Shown: positions 22,931 through 35,588 of the stretch, piece by piece | Layout of the letters: each line of letters opens with the position of its first letter | How positions within the stretch are numbered: position 1 is the stretch's first letter | Assembly: GCA_004123355.1 (NCBI GenBank) | Contig: SCHM01000001.1 | Location: forward strand, 3,340,001-3,404,000 | DNA: 64,000 bases | Direction of reading: 5' to 3' | Source: Amphirosellinia nigrospora | Lineage: Eukaryota > Ascomycota > Sordariomycetes > Xylariales > Xylariaceae | The notes under the pieces: generated by a model | The model's input: the letters and a program-made list of their open reading frames with translations, nothing else | The model's database searches: none | Told to the model about the DNA's origin: nothing | Position numbers and translations under genes: made by a program

Positions 22931-23750
22931 GTATCCGAACCTACGCTGCTCTTTGAGAATGTCTTATCGACATTGAGCGTGTACTATATGAGGGCTGCAG
23001 GTCCAAAAAATCACGGTATACATGGCATATCATTTAGATATAGAGCACTTGACATAGAACCTGTAAGTGTACAACAATAACAAAAATCAAATTCTCACGC
23101 TCGTTCAAGGCAACAGAAAACTGTGCCATTCCAGTGAACTCCAAGTATCTATTGGATTATGACTGCGAACGTCGTCGGCGACTGCCTCTAGTACGGCGTT
23201 CATCAATCTCTGATTGTAACCCAGCAAAGCAAAGACTCCCACTTATGCAAATGGCCGTCCACATGTCTACCGACTTCATCCCCACATCAACCATGACGCC
23301 TAGCCCAACACATTAATGTATTATTCGCTGAACACGTATACGATGCATAACCCGCCATTGAGTAGCGCCTCTTGTGTCTCCTGCACTCGGGATAACCTAA
23401 AGGAGAGCAGAAAGCGAATTTAGAGCCAAGTCTGTGCTTAGCTCAACGTTTGTATTCCTTTTTCCTACTCCCTGATGATCGCAAAAGATTCGGGGTGGGG
23501 AGAAATTAGGGTACCGATCCGAAGGAGATCGCGGGAGAGAAAGTAAAATAGGCTGCTTGAGGAGAAACCGGGAGGCAAAGCACATCAACTGGAAAACCAA
23601 CTCCTCCCATGCATAAGGGGCGAGGGAAATGGAACTCTAGACACCGTCTAAATTTTGGATGATAATGACACAACGAGTGGTATGAAATTTTGTGTACAAT
23701 CTGTAGGATAAGGGAAAGGGGCCAACGGGACGGAAGCTGGACAAGACTAG
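22931..23750. other. Intergenic region between convergent genes
   Basis: 3' flanks of the LETM1-like gene and nab3. Short open frames on both strands have no family motif. Confidence 0.45.
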
Positions 23751-26348
23751 CTATTGTCTGTATCTGGCAAGCTGCGTCATAATGTCCTGGACGTGTCGCG
23801 CAGAGTTGTTACCATGGGGAGTACCTCCGAGCCGTATCTGGAGGGGGGTGCGCATAGCCCATGCTTTGCGGAGGACCCCCATCACATGGGGGTAGTTGCC
23901 CGTGGTAGTTAACAGCGTATTGACACCGGCTGTAGGGCCGCCGCCATAGGCTTGCTGTCTGCCCTGCTGGCCGTTCAATGACCCTAAGATTTTATGGACT
24001 GTGGCAGAGTCCAGAGGTGTGGCCGTAGGGCGCGGTGCAGCGACAGAAGGGTAGGGCTGGCCAGGGTAGGATGGGGGCATGTAATGACCCTGCGCGGATG
24101 GAGGATATTGTTGTGCAGGGGGGTATTGGCTTCCACCGTAAGGAGTTGCGGTATTTGGAACTGAGATTTGGTCCTGGCGACCAGTTGTGCGGCGATCATC
24201 GGGTCAAGATCCTGGTATTGATCAAATCGCACATTATTGTATCCAGCTGATCGATCAAAAACCTGCAATGAAATTCTGCCATATTCCTGTGCTCGAAAAT
24301 CAAGCTCTGCAACGGCGTACACGCCTTCCATGACCTGACGCTGGATCACTGCGTCGCGGGGAAACTGGGGGTTTAGGAACATTACGTCGACCCTCAATCC
24401 TTGATTCGCAAACGCGTTTTGTGCCCAAGAAACAAACTCGCGTTTAACATCTTGAAGAAGGAGAAATTGTACGTCGGGTACCTCCGGGCCATAACGACGG
24501 GGTAGATCTAGATCAACCGATGATGTGTATCGAGAATGCGGACTCGGACTGCGGTGTCTGTACGAATCACGATTGTTATACCCAGGAGATTGGGATCGAC
24601 GACGGTCGCTAGAATAGCTACTCTCTCGCAAAGTTCGACCTCTCATGTTGGGATCGTAAGAAGGCAATCGTCGGTGATTCGAACGTCGGGGAGACGTCTG
24701 TCTACCCGGGCGGTAATCATCTCGTCGTCCTCTGTTGGTGTCATGGCGATCACTATCGCGTTTTACTCGGGCTGGTACGATTTCCTTCACCATCTTTCTT
24801 CTGTGCTCGAGAGAATTCTAGATCTAATGAACACAAATATCAGTCATTGTGCTGGAGCACAGAATAATGCCACGCTAAAGCTTACTTATCTTTTTGCCCC
24901 GAATATCTATCCCTTGTAGGTTATCCATCGCAGCTTGCCCTTCAGCTACTGTGTGGTATTGAACAAAGCCATACGCCTGTTTTAGAGATATCTGCGCAAG
25001 GCGACCATATTTCGAGAATACGTTGAAAACCTCCCTTTTTGATACACGTTCGCTCGACAAGTTACCTGCTAGTTGATTAGAATGATAGATAATGAACAAG
25101 GGCGTAAATACAAACCAATGAAGATTCGGGAGCCTTCTGGGAACCTATCCCATTTGGCTTCCGATACATATTTTCGCTCGTCTTGTAAGAATGCCTCCAG
25201 CGTTTCTGTTGACCATCAACCGAGGGGAGTTGGTCGACTGGCAAGGTCTCATAGGTGGAAATAGATTGCGAGATAGGTATGGCATGATTATTGGGCACGG
25301 TATTTAGAGTAGGTATAACCTTGCCACTGGCATGAGGGCTAACCATTCCCGGTGCCGCACCTGTATAATTACCCAGAGCTAGTCCATTACCCAGCGGCAA
25401 AGGCATGCTACTAGATTGAGAAGCTCTTGACATAGGCGATAGGAACTCATCGGCTGCGGGGTATGGCTGAGTGGAAGTTGGCACCGGGCGGGTGGTTTTG
25501 GCGGCAGGATAGTATTCTGCGGAGCATCATGCAACTAGAAGTGCCTTCAGAGGTGGGAATGTGGGTTGCATTTGCATCTGCATCTACTGCACGGGCGGTG
25601 ATGTTGTCAACGAAGGCCTGGGTGTTACTGGCCGAATAACCTGCATGGCTAGTAACGCTAAATTGATGGTTATTGTTTGCAGGCGACTGTTCACATAGTG
25701 ACGGGAAAACCTGACTGTTGTCGACGTTTGACACGATTGCATCGGATACAGTTTGGTTCTCGTCCTGCAGCTTGTGTGATGGCTGCAGAATGACACTTGG
25801 GCAAGATTTTGAAGCAGGATCAGGTGAGGTCTGTGAGGTAGGCGGATTGATTTTATTTGCAGATGCAGCGATATTAACTCGACCGGTCATAACATGAGTC
25901 GTATCTGGCTTATGAGTTGGTTCGTTCGATTTGGATACATCTTGCTCAGCTTCGGTAGTATATGGCTGTGAAGTCTTGGACTCTTGCATATTCTCTGCAT
26001 GAATACCGACCGATACCGTCCCCGCTTTCTGGGCCACGCCATTGACAGCCTCATACGTATTGGTACTCGCTAAGTCGACAGGTTTTGGTTCCATGGCATC
26101 GATTGTGTGTTGTTGTTGCTGTGAACAGCGACTGGTGGCACGTGGCTTTGTTCATTAAATTCCAGAACACTAGCAGAAGGAATCCCAGCCGACTTCATTA
26201 AATGACTGCTGATTGAGGACATATCGAGATATGTGTCGGCCCGATCTTGGAGTGTCGGTACAATGATAGGAGAAGGGGGATGGACTGGTGCTGGGGAAAT
26301 AGGATCCAGGTCGGCAGCAGCCCAAATTTTTGGAGAGTAGCCCGTCAT
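23751..26348 (-). CDS. nab3: Nab3-type RNA-binding protein (NRD transcription-termination complex)
   Basis: Nab3 acts with Nrd1 and Sen1 in the nucleus to end transcription of short non-coding RNAs. A single RRM lies at about 25130-24880. RNP2 is RIFIGN, formed across a short intron with a GTTTGT donor, and RNP1 is AYGFVQYH. It is followed by VAEGQAAMDNLQGI. A second intron follows KKI. Then come an Arg/Ser/Asp-rich linker and the conserved EVPDVQFLLLQDVKREFVSW C-terminal region, ending in a Pro/Gln-rich tail and IMTQLARYRQ. The N-terminal third is Ser/Thr/Pro/Gln-rich and probably disordered. The ATG is at 26348. The frame changes near 26120, 25490, 24750 and 24100. The stop is at 23751-23753. 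Confidence 0.85.
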
Positions 26349-28009
26349 CAGTCAGATAGGCTCAGGTTGCAAGGCGCTCGGCGAGGTATATATGGATAAG
26401 CTGAGGCAACTCATAAAATGCTTATTGGTAGCTTGTGTACTAGGGAACGGGTGCGACCCAGTCAGGCCCTTGGGATCGAGTTGGATCCGTGATTCTGGAT
26501 TCTGGGTTTCGATGCCCAGGGCCGGATAGGCTATCACGTCAACTCACGTTTTCTCTGTGACTCCGAGTATGTTTGAAGGTACGAAGGGGTGATAGGTTTG
26601 ATAGAGATATCCTTCTCGCGTGAGATGGGCCGATACAAGAACCGACCGTGATGACATAAACGAGTACTGGAAGATACGGTGGCTTGTGGATGAGGCAACA
26701 AGAGCAAAGAAAGGGCGAAACTCGGCTGGATCGCAATAACAATGGCTTGTCAAGAAGTAAATGGAAATCGTCAAGCGTGCGCGATAATGGATGGACTCCA
26801 GTTGTTTACCTAACGTAGGTTCAGAAGGATGGGATTACAAAGTGCAGGAAGGGACCAGAAGAAGAAGGCCTCGGGTCATGAGGAGCTGCACGTAAAAACG
26901 CGGCAGGGACGCGTCAACGTCAACGCCAGAGGTAGTGAATGACAATAAGCTAGCTTGCAGTGTTGGCAAGTTGTTAATTGTAAAGGCGCAAAAGCGTTGG
27001 CCAGGTAGGTAGGTGGGTAGGTACCTTGGTAGGTAATGGTCATGGAAGTGGTGGACAAGATGCACAAGAACGGGCTGCTTCGAGATACGACGGCTAGCTC
27101 CCTAGGCAGGTAGTTTGTTGACTCGGGAAGCGATGGGATGAAAACCATGCAAGGGATCAACGGTCGAGGCAGTTTATCTCCAGGTACCGGATGCCGCTGG
27201 TGAGGACCTCGGGAGGGAGAGGAACAGAGATGGCGACAAGATACCTCTCAGGACTGGAGGGTTGTGGTTTTGTGGTTGTCAAGGGTTTCACCACAGCAAG
27301 GGCATACAATGGCCGACCAATGGCAAATGATGTCAATCAACAATTGAAGCTTCAGGCCAGCATTCACCATCGCACAGGACCCAGTGGAGTGGGATGGATG
27401 GATGGGTTAAGTTTGGGATGGTACGGGCAAGCTACCTGGGTATAGAGGTGTCTCGAAGCATTCAATGTTAGGAACTGACAAAGAAAAGGCTACCACCCAC
27501 TTAGCACATGATGCATATAGATATGACTTGACGACTGCAGGTGTTTAGGGATTTCCGCATATGAAGTGGGACAGAATGACAAACGTTACTACAGACTGGA
27601 GCACAGCTGCATGTCGCCGCACGCGGAACTTGTGTGGTCTGTGCGCCTCCCACGCTATGCACGCCGAGGTGCCTACAGGTAGGTAGCTGTAGGTACCTCC
27701 GTAGCAGTCCATATAGGTACCTACAGTAGCTATCCGCACGCTCGGGATAACGGAGTTAGGAGGCTGAAAATAGGGTTGATTGAAACTGTAATTGAAAGAT
27801 TATCCATCATATTATATGAGAACACAGGTCTACCTGTCCAAGATATTGATTTTCAAAGCCTGTTCTGTATTTCAAACGCTTTCCGACACTGTATCAAATG
27901 CTCCAAATATGAAATGATCAAGTGTTCCTATGGACAAATTAGATGGTATGGGAATGGTCCTTGGAAATACAGATACTTTTCCAGAGGTGGGGGCGAAAAG
28001 GGAACGGCT
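26349..28009. promoter_or_regulatory. Divergent intergenic region, TAGGTA-rich
   Basis: Holds the nab3 promoter (left) and that of the GGQ protein (right). Dense TAGG/CCTA runs occur at 27005-27045 and 27678-27725, including TAGGTACC palindromes. Open frames have no motifs. Confidence 0.45.
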
Positions 28010-28744
28010 ATGAAGCTTCATCCCTTGCCAGCCATGCCTCCAAACCTTCTATCAAGCAAAACTCAATTGCCATTTTCTTCATTTTTGAAAGCTCCCTTGA
28101 TACATTTAAGAGCAGTCAGACACCAAGCACATGATGCGTTATTTGATCAAGATGACTTAGACGAAGCACGCAAATGGCATGCCTCGTTCAGCGAAGATTC
28201 GTTGCCTACTGGGCAAACCAAGTATTCCCGTTCGAGCGGGCCAGGGGGTCAGCATGTCAACAAGTATGCCTCAACTGGCTGGTCTAGGGAGACCGTAAGG
28301 GGGCTTGCTGACGCGAAGCAGAACAGAGAGTAAAGCAACATCAGTCTGGCCTATCGAGGAGCTATCCAAGGGATTACCCAAACTATTACGCTCAGCTTTG
28401 AGGTCATCACGATACTATTCTATGCGCAACGATGCGATCACGATACAAGCGCAGACACAGCGAAGCAGAACCGCCAACACCGAGGAGAACCGACACAAGC
28501 TCATACAAGAACTACATCGGATATACCAGGAGCAAGTGCCAGGAGCCACCGACGAGAAGAAGATAAAAAACACGAAGCAGCGTAAGAATCTACAACTTTC
28601 TAATCTTGTAGGATATAAGGATATTGTGGTTACGAATCTAACACTACCCCCTATAGTGAGAAGGCTTTCCATCAGAAAAGGCTCCAGCTCAAAAAACAGC
28701 ATAGCTTAAAGAAGGCATCCCGAAGGGGAGGCCAAAGTGATTAA
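28010..28744 (+). CDS. GGQ-domain peptidyl-tRNA hydrolase / release-factor-like protein, mitochondrial
   Basis: The ATG at 28010 opens a mitochondrial-type leader (MKLHPLPAMPPNLLSS...). The RF-1 domain motif SSGPGGQHVNK lies at about 28231-28263. The GGQ tripeptide enters the ribosomal peptidyl-transferase centre and hydrolyses peptidyl-tRNA. A 58-bp intron (28264-28321, CTGAC branch) splits the Lys codon and continues as TESKATSVWP. The C-terminal half is rich in Lys, Arg and Gln, as in ICT1/Pth4-type ribosome-rescue factors, and ends at about 28744 after a frame change near 28640. No codon-recognition domain is present, so it is a rescue factor rather than a full release factor. Confidence 0.85.
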
Positions 28745-29914
28745 GGGTGGTCTCATCAAGAAGCTGAAGTGACGTCCTTTGGGTTTATTCCTTCAAAGGC
28801 CGTTTTATGTCTCATCTTCTTACTATCGTCTGATAACCTTTCCCCAAAAACTGATCTATCTTAAAGATGAAAGTTTCCAGCGGCCCATGAGAGTATATGA
28901 GCGTAGAGGTCGGCTCTCCGCTGAAAAGGAGGAGTAGTAGGATGCGAAGGCCCGCGGATGAGAAGATAACCTTCACACCTAGGTAGCCTTAAATGAGCTC
29001 GTTCTTTGTGTAAACAAGGTCAAATTTAAGGGCCAATTAAGATTCGAAACCAGCCATTACCAGGTCGCATTATTTCCTTTAGGTGATAGGTGATGAGAGA
29101 TACGAGTGGCCGCATCGCAATATCGTAGTATTGTGGCTAGAGCGGCCGGTCGTGTGGATTGCTCGTGCTGATCAGATCAATGGTGCATCGGGTCTGTGGT
29201 CCGTGGTGCAGAGGGCAGACAGAGCGCTGAGAGGGGAGGGCAGCTAGCTCCCAGGGTTTCCCGAGCGGGCTATCCACATGCAAGCTTACGCTATCTACAT
29301 GTATACTAGTAGGTAACAAGCACGCAGTCGAACTACACTAAGGTCAAGTAAGACAGTGGCAGACAAGAGGCATCCAACCTTGTCCAAGCAGAAAACGTCG
29401 CATTGCCTCGAGGACGACGAGTCGTAAAGAACCACAACGCGACGGACTTGAGCTTTCTCGAGGTGGTTATCCATCAGCCCACGTGCCATCGGGCGCCCAT
29501 TCCCTTTTCCCTTTCCCCTCCCCACCATACCGACTCTACTTGAATACAGCCCACCTGTCTGTGCTGTTGCAGAGTCAGCAAATATTTGACGCGAAGGTGT
29601 ACCTGGATCACGCTCTAGTGGATTGAACATTTCTTTCTTCTGCTATTTTTTCCATTTTTCAGCGTTGAAGTTGAAGCATCTCCATCTCCCGCTTTGAACT
29701 TTGGAGCTTTGGGCCGCCGGACGCCAGGATCATACACAAATACACATCTGCCACTACCGAAGTAGATTTTAGGCATTCGAAGAAACCTAGGCCGCCACAT
29801 CTCACCTGCTGCTTGTCGCAACCTCGACATCGCCTAGCTCCACTCCACTACTATCGCCCAAGAAGACGAGGCCAGTTTAAGACATAGGCGTCCCTACGCC
29901 TCTCCCTTCGCACA
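28745..29914. promoter_or_regulatory. Intergenic region upstream of the CaM kinase
   Basis: Mostly the promoter and a long leader for the kinase at 29915. Pyrimidine-rich patches occur near 29500-29530. Minus-strand open frames here are featureless. Confidence 0.45.
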
Positions 29915-31241
29915 ATGAACAGAACCGCAGACGCTGCCAGCAATGGCTCCAATGGCTCCCCCGGCAAACCAAGCCCGCAGATACAGCCGTGCCGCTACAA
30001 AGTCGGCAAGACTTTGGGCGCCGGCTCGTACTCGGTGGTCAAGGAGTGCGTGCACATCGACACTGGTCGCTACTACGCTGCCAAGGTCATAAACAAGAGA
30101 CTCATGGCTGGTCGTGAGCATATGGTAGGCTTGCTCGGATCCTCTCGACACATGCATGCCGTATCACCCCAGGCTAACAATCTTCCAACACCTTCAGGTG
30201 CGAAACGAGATCGCTGTCCTTAAGAAGGTATCCATGGGCCACCTGAACATCCTGACTCTCGTCGACTATTTCGAAACCATGAATAACCTATATCTCGTGA
30301 CCGATCTTGCCTTGGGTGGCGAGCTGTTCGATCGGATCTGCCGCAAAGGGTCGTACTACGAGTCCGACGCCGCCGATCTGATCCGTGCTACTCTGTCTGC
30401 CGTCGCATACCTCCACGACCATGGCATCGTACACCGTGATCTCAAGCCGAGAACCTGCTGTTTCGCACGCCCGAAGACAATGCCGACCTCCTCATCGCCG
30501 ATTTCGGCCTGTCACGTATCATGGACGAGGAACAATTCCACGTACTCACCACGACTTGTGGGACGCCGGGGTATATGGCCCCTGAAATTTTTAAGAAGAC
30601 GGGCCACGGAAAACCCGTCGATATATGGCCATGGAGTCATCACGTACTTTCTCCTCTGCGGCTACACCCGTTTGACCGTGATAGTGATTTTGAGGAGATG
30701 CAAGCCATCCTGAATGCCGATTACAGTTTTCAGCCGACCGATTACTGGCGCGGTCAGCGACCATGCCAAGGACTTCATCCGTCGCTGCTTGACAGTTGAT
30801 CCCAACAAGCGGATGACAGCGCATGAAGCACTGTCACACCCGTTCGTCGCTGGTTTCAATGTAAACCCTGATGGCGACAAGGGCCAGAACCTGCTGCCGA
30901 CAGTCAAAAAGAACTTCAACGCGCGGAAAACACTACATGCCGCGATTGATACCGTTCGGGCGATCAACAAGCTGCGAGAAGGCCAAGCGCACCATGCTCG
31001 GCTTATGGACGGGTCACGGTCGGCCGAGCCTACAAAAGGTGCGGCCCCCTTGGCTAAGGATAGTGGCGTGGCTATGAGCAAAGGCGATTCGGGATATTCT
31101 AGTAACCGCGATGGAGACGTCGAGATGGGTGGGACAACGACCGCGGGCGGATTTCCTTCAAGTCTGCGACCTGGCGCAGCCGTGAACAAGGTGGTGGAGA
31201 CGTCGAAGGGTCTCTGGAGCGCAAGCCAACCACAGAGATGA
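29915..31241 (+). CDS. Calcium/calmodulin-dependent protein kinase type I
   Basis: A cytosolic Ser/Thr kinase activated by Ca2+/calmodulin. The ATG at 29915 is followed by a short Ser/Asn tail, the Gly-rich loop LGAGSYSVV and the AAKV lysine. An intron is at 30125-30197. Then come HGIVHRDLKP (catalytic loop, near 30430), DFGLS (near 30505), and GTPGYMAPE (near 30560). After the kinase core, LLPTVKKNFNARKTLHAAI fits an autoinhibitory and calmodulin-binding segment. The tail is Ser/Gly-rich. The frame changes near 30449, 30627-30634, 30668 and 30753. Each is explained by one or two bases missing from a G or C run, so pieces lie in all three frames. The encoded order and spacing are otherwise those of an intact CaMK1. 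Confidence 0.9.
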
Positions 31242-31800
31242 AATCATCTGTCTTTATATCTGGTTCGAGCTTGAATAACGGGGCAACAGTGCCTTATCTC
31301 CTTGGTAATTGGGATTTCAGCGAGGCGGCATTATTACAAAGGGTGATTGGGTTGACTTTGCCAGAGGAATATTATGCATTATTAGCGCGCCACAAATTCG
31401 AGAGAAACCTTAACATTAATTGCGGATAAACTAAAATCACGAGAACATGGCGCCAATAGCGTCCAATCTGACAGGGAAGAGCAGTACGATAACGAAAGGA
31501 ATGTTGGACTTAGATTCTGATTACCCCTTATATCCGTGGTGTTGTACATAGGTAGGGCGAACTCATCGAGAAGAACGGCGTTCTCCCAGTCTCATTGGCT
31601 AGCTGGTCTAGATAGTGGCTACACACAGCACGTAGGAATGACAATGAATAATATTTCGGCCGTAGTGCGACATCCGAACTGTGATTCACAGCCTCTGGGG
31701 CTGCTGCATTATATACCCCCTTTCCCTGGATCCCGCTTTTCAACTAACGTCTATGAGCTGTCACATGTGGTGTTCTACCCTCACCTCCTGTCTCAGAATC
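31242..31800. other. Intergenic region between convergent genes
   Basis: 3' flanks of the kinase and the hydrolase gene. No gene or repeat is recognised. Confidence 0.45.
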
Positions 31801-33316
31801 CTACACATCCACCTCCCTCACCTCGTAGTCAAACATGGCGTTACTTTCCGTGGCGCCAGCGTCCACGAGCTTCGCGGCTGTCTCAGCGCCCGCTACGGGG
31901 ACGCGGTACTCGAACCGCTTTCCCGGACCAGGGGTACGGCCGTCGGGCAGCGCATATGGGAAGGGGAGGTAGGCGGGAAGTAGCCCGGCCTGGGCAAGTG
32001 CCGTCCCTTGGTCCCAGAGGATGTGTTCGTGGTATAGCCTATCACCTCGGATATTGACCACGGAAGTGAAGGGAATGCGAAGTTTTTTGTGGGTTGGGGG
32101 ACTCCGGGGAGGCTTGTGGTAGGTTAGTACGGGAGGTATAAGAACAAGGCGCGAGGAAAACAGCTCAAGCACAAACACGAGGAGGGTAATCGAACAAGAC
32201 GCGTAGGAAGAATACTCACAGCCAATCTACGACACGGTCGTGCGTGAGCGAGCCAATGAACTCGTCCACGACCCGATCGATGCCCACCGTCCGACTGACG
32301 AGCTCGAGCATCGCGTCGGCCGGGTTGGCGTGGATGAAGCGCTCGCGGTAAAACTTAGTCAGAGCGGTGCGGCCCATGCCTCCCGTTATCGTGGGGACGT
32401 GGTTCACATACGGCTCGTCGACCATGGTACCCATAGTCTGGGCAACGGAGCGCGTCGCGAACTCGAACGCCGTGTGCTCCTCCCAGATGGCCTCGAGGTC
32501 GAAGACGGGTCCGCCGAGGTGCTTCTTCAGGAACGTGAGGCTGCGCGTGTGGCTCAGGCTCGCCGTGCCGTAGTGGAAATCGTCGGAGGATGGGATGATG
32601 AAGGAGACGGACTTCGCCGATTCATAGCCGTGTTGCTGCGTGTTTGCGCGCGGCGAGGGAGAACCTGCCGATACGCCCGGCAGGTGGACTAGCTCTGGAC
32701 GCTGAGAGAGATCCCATTCTGTGCTGAAGGATATCGAGACTATCAGCTTTGCCTCGGGTTCGTAGGCCGCCCTAAGTTTATGGGTGAATCCAGAGGGATA
32801 GCTTGTGGGATCTCCGTAGACTAGAGTAGTAGTAAGTTTCAACTATCAGGTGTATACATCGTGATTAAGGTTGGTATAGAACTGAGGCATAAAGTGATGC
32901 GAGAAAAGCCAACACAAACACAGCCCTCTTACCGATTAAACCAAGCTTATCATGCACATTACACGTCTCTAGCTCCTCCAATGCCTTAATCGCTTGACCA
33001 AATGCCGTCTCGATATCCCATCCCTCGTTCCCTGCTCTCTGTCTCCGAAGTTGAGTTGTACAACTGCATAGCCTTCCTCGGCCCATTTCTTCTGAGGTGA
33101 AGGGTCAAGCGGATTGGTTTTTTCACTCTCCGGTTTATCACTCTTCTCTTCATCTACGATTCTTCCGAAAGCAGAGGGTGGGTCTCCCGGCGCAATGATG
33201 ATGAGACCCGGCCCATATCCCCGGCGCGTGAGGGGTGGTTGTAAGGTAGCGTTTCCCGCAAGATGGATGATGGGCGCTGAGGGTAACGGGACGGGTGTTT
33301 CTTCCTTACGTGCCAT
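31801..33316 (-). CDS. Dienelactone-hydrolase-like / SnoaL-like two-domain protein
   Basis: The N-terminal half (ATG 33316) resembles an alpha/beta hydrolase of the dienelactone-hydrolase group: PGLIIIAPGDPP, QKKWAEEGYAVVQLNFG, then IKALEEL and DKLGLIG before an intron near 32930. The C-terminal half, from about 32480, matches a SnoaL/NTF2-like polyketide-cyclase fold: MVDEPYVNHVPTITGGMG, FYRERFI, ELVSRTVGIDRVVDEFIG, then after an intron (about 32110-32210) VNIRGDRLYHEHILWDQ. The stop is at 31801-31803. This pairing is found in uncharacterised fungal proteins. The frame changes near 33029 and 32098, each as if one G or C were missing. Substrate unknown. The catalytic nucleophile region falls at the intron and could not be confirmed. 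Confidence 0.78.
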
Positions 33317-34238
33317 TTCTAAGGTATTTAAGACTACGATTTTTTGTTTCTTAGCCTGGTATAGTTTGGTAAGTGATAATGATGACGAACTCGAAATGTG
33401 TTGTGGAACATTGGAGTATATAGAGTCTTAGTGCGGGGAGGGCCGTTGTGCGGATCGATCCGAATATTTTATGAGACCACACCACATCAGGCCAGCCGCT
33501 ACCCTTGCACAGTCATACATTTCCAAGGGCATGCATTCACATGATAGATAGTGAAGAATCAAATGACCAAATGAAAGTAAAATTACTCAGATATCCAAAC
33601 TGTGAAACATCAGCAAGATGAATGTACTTGATGCACAGGAGTAATCGAACGTCTAGCGAAGAAGTCGTATTATTAAAATAGGAATCACAATATTATGCAT
33701 CTTCAATTATGATAATCTCTGCTATTATCTTACATATCCTCTTCACTCTTTAGACCTTCCGGTCCATCTCAGGCGATGAGAATAGGTTTAAGCAACGCTT
33801 AGTTCTCTTCATCACTCTTGCTCACTCATGTCTCGCCGTTCATAACGCCATCGAGATGAGACTCCAATCCGACTACGCGAATACTTCAAGCGGCATCGTT
33901 ACGGAAAGGTAGCGAGTGATTATCGCGATATCAGCTCTTTCCAAGCGAGGAGTTTTCAAGGTCGGCCTACCTACCTAATGGACAAGCTTATTCATAAGTA
34001 GAGTTAGATTCAATAACATAATAAGAGGGCCTGATCATAAGCGAATCTTCTTAATAATCGTACATAGAACCTTGGTGCATAAGCCGTTTTAAGTCGGTTG
34101 TGACAGAAGACCACCTCGCTAATTTGCAACAAAAGTCAAAATCGGTTCTTTAGTGTAGGTGTATTAGATGGAAGGCAAACTCGATACATCGTGTTCAAGG
34201 CCCTTAGAGGGTAATATATAGTCTGCGCTATATTATAG
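33317..34238. other. Intergenic region
   Basis: Promoter of the hydrolase at the left. The remainder is AT-rich and lacks any supported gene. Confidence 0.45.
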
Positions 34239-35588
34239 CTACCTAATCTGAGCGACCACACCCTCAGGTATTTCCTGGCCTTCTAGCATCCTAGGGTTGA
34301 CCCAAAACTGTTGAGATCCCACAACATCTTGTACAACAGACAATAGATTTCGCTCTATCACAACAACCGAACCGCCCAAGTATTCACCTGCCGGCTTCAT
34401 GACCCGACTCAAGTATCGCAACAGGGACGAAAGCCGCAACTTCTTCTCAGCAGTTGACTCTCGGCCGTCAACGTCAACACCCTTCTTAAACAGCGCAGGC
34501 GCATACGTGGGGAGGATCGCCGGCTGGCCAACTGAACCGTCAACATTGAGGTTCGCTACAAGCGAGGCCTTTGTATTAAACTCTAGATGTGTCCAAACAG
34601 AGTCGTAGAGCTGAGCCGCCGGAAAGTCCATAACCCTACCCATACAAAACAGTCTCATTAGGGCGCGATCCTCGGCATCATCGACTTCAAGCCGTCTGAA
34701 CCCCTTTTCATGCAACCTCTGACTGCGGCGCACTAATACTAGATCGTACGCATCGCGTAGGCTCAGATTGCCAGAAATGACGCCCTGCGAAGCCTCATAC
34801 ACATCCCGATATGAGCTAACGCTAGATTCAAACAGCTTTCCAGCGCAGGTCCAATCCTCGTGACCATCCGCACCGGCAATGTCGAGGAGCTGTTCCATGA
34901 AGCGTAGTTCGAAAGCCCGTGAGTGGCCTCGGAGCTCAAGCAATGCCGCTAGACACACAGGAACATTCTCTGCCTGGGCCAGCTGGCCAAAGTTGAACTC
35001 GGCGCCGAGCTTCATGCCACGCAGGATGTCAGCCTTATCGTCCGCAGGCAGGGTATCTAGACAAGGGACAAGACCGGCTTCAACGGCCTTGAGGAGTATA
35101 AGGTCGTGGTTCTGAGCCGAAATATCTTCGCCGGTCTTGGCATAGTAGTCTATTGCTAGCTGCGGGTCTTTTCCTAGATCGTTGACCACGATAGAGGTGA
35201 GCAGGGCAATGAGATCATCATCGCTCTTAAGTCCCGCTTTGAAGATGTACCTTATCCAGTCAAAAGACCCACGGGTCAAGGCCACGGCGTTGGGTTGTGT
35301 TCGACGAAAAATATGAAATTCATCATTACAGATCCATCGTAGCGCAAGGACGCCGACGAGGGTGCGGTTAACTTCGTTGAACTGACTGCCAAACAAGATT
35401 TGCGACGGGGACGCGGTGGATGGGATGGTGGCGTTCGGATCAGAGATTGCGTATGCTCGCTTGAGACGTTCGAGTTCCTGAGGAAATCGTTCCTGAACAA
35501 TACGAAGGACCTTCTCGTCGTCTAATGTAGTGAAAAACGATATCCTGTCAATGGGACAGGAGCTGGTGGTGGGTGATGAGTATGACAT
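34239..35588 (-). CDS. Conserved hypothetical protein, 449 residues
   Basis: A single intact, intronless frame, one of the few long uninterrupted genes in the window. It is mostly helical by composition, with no signal peptide, membrane span or catalytic motif. Stretches such as LALRWICNDEFHIFRR, DPQLAIDYYAKTGED and DYDLVLVRRSQRLHEKG-like segments look conserved rather than low-complexity. I do not recognise the family with certainty. The ATG at 35588 follows a short leader, and the stop lies next to an AT-rich flank. Confidence 0.75.
   Translation of the reverse strand: MSYSSPTTSSCPIDRISFFTTLDDEKVLRIVQERFPQELERLKRAYAISDPNATIPSTASPSQILFGSQFNEVNRTLVGVLALRWICNDEFHIFRRTQPNAVALTRGSFDWIRYIFKAGLKSDDDLIALLTSIVVNDLGKDPQLAIDYYAKTGEDISAQNHDLILLKAVEAGLVPCLDTLPADDKADILRGMKLGAEFNFGQLAQAENVPVCLAALLELRGHSRAFELRFMEQLLDIAGADGHEDWTCAGKLFESSVSSYRDVYEASQGVISGNLSLRDAYDLVLVRRSQRLHEKGFRRLEVDDAEDRALMRLFCMGRVMDFPAAQLYDSVWTHLEFNTKASLVANLNVDGSVGQPAILPTYAPALFKKGVDVDGRESTAEKKLRLSSLLRYLSRVMKPAGEYLGGSVVVIERNLLSVVQDVVGSQQFWVNPRMLEGQEIPEGVVAQIR

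Noticed and set aside
29295-29830. Minus-strand frames upstream of the CaM kinase
   Set aside because: No motif, and they overlap the expected promoter and leader.
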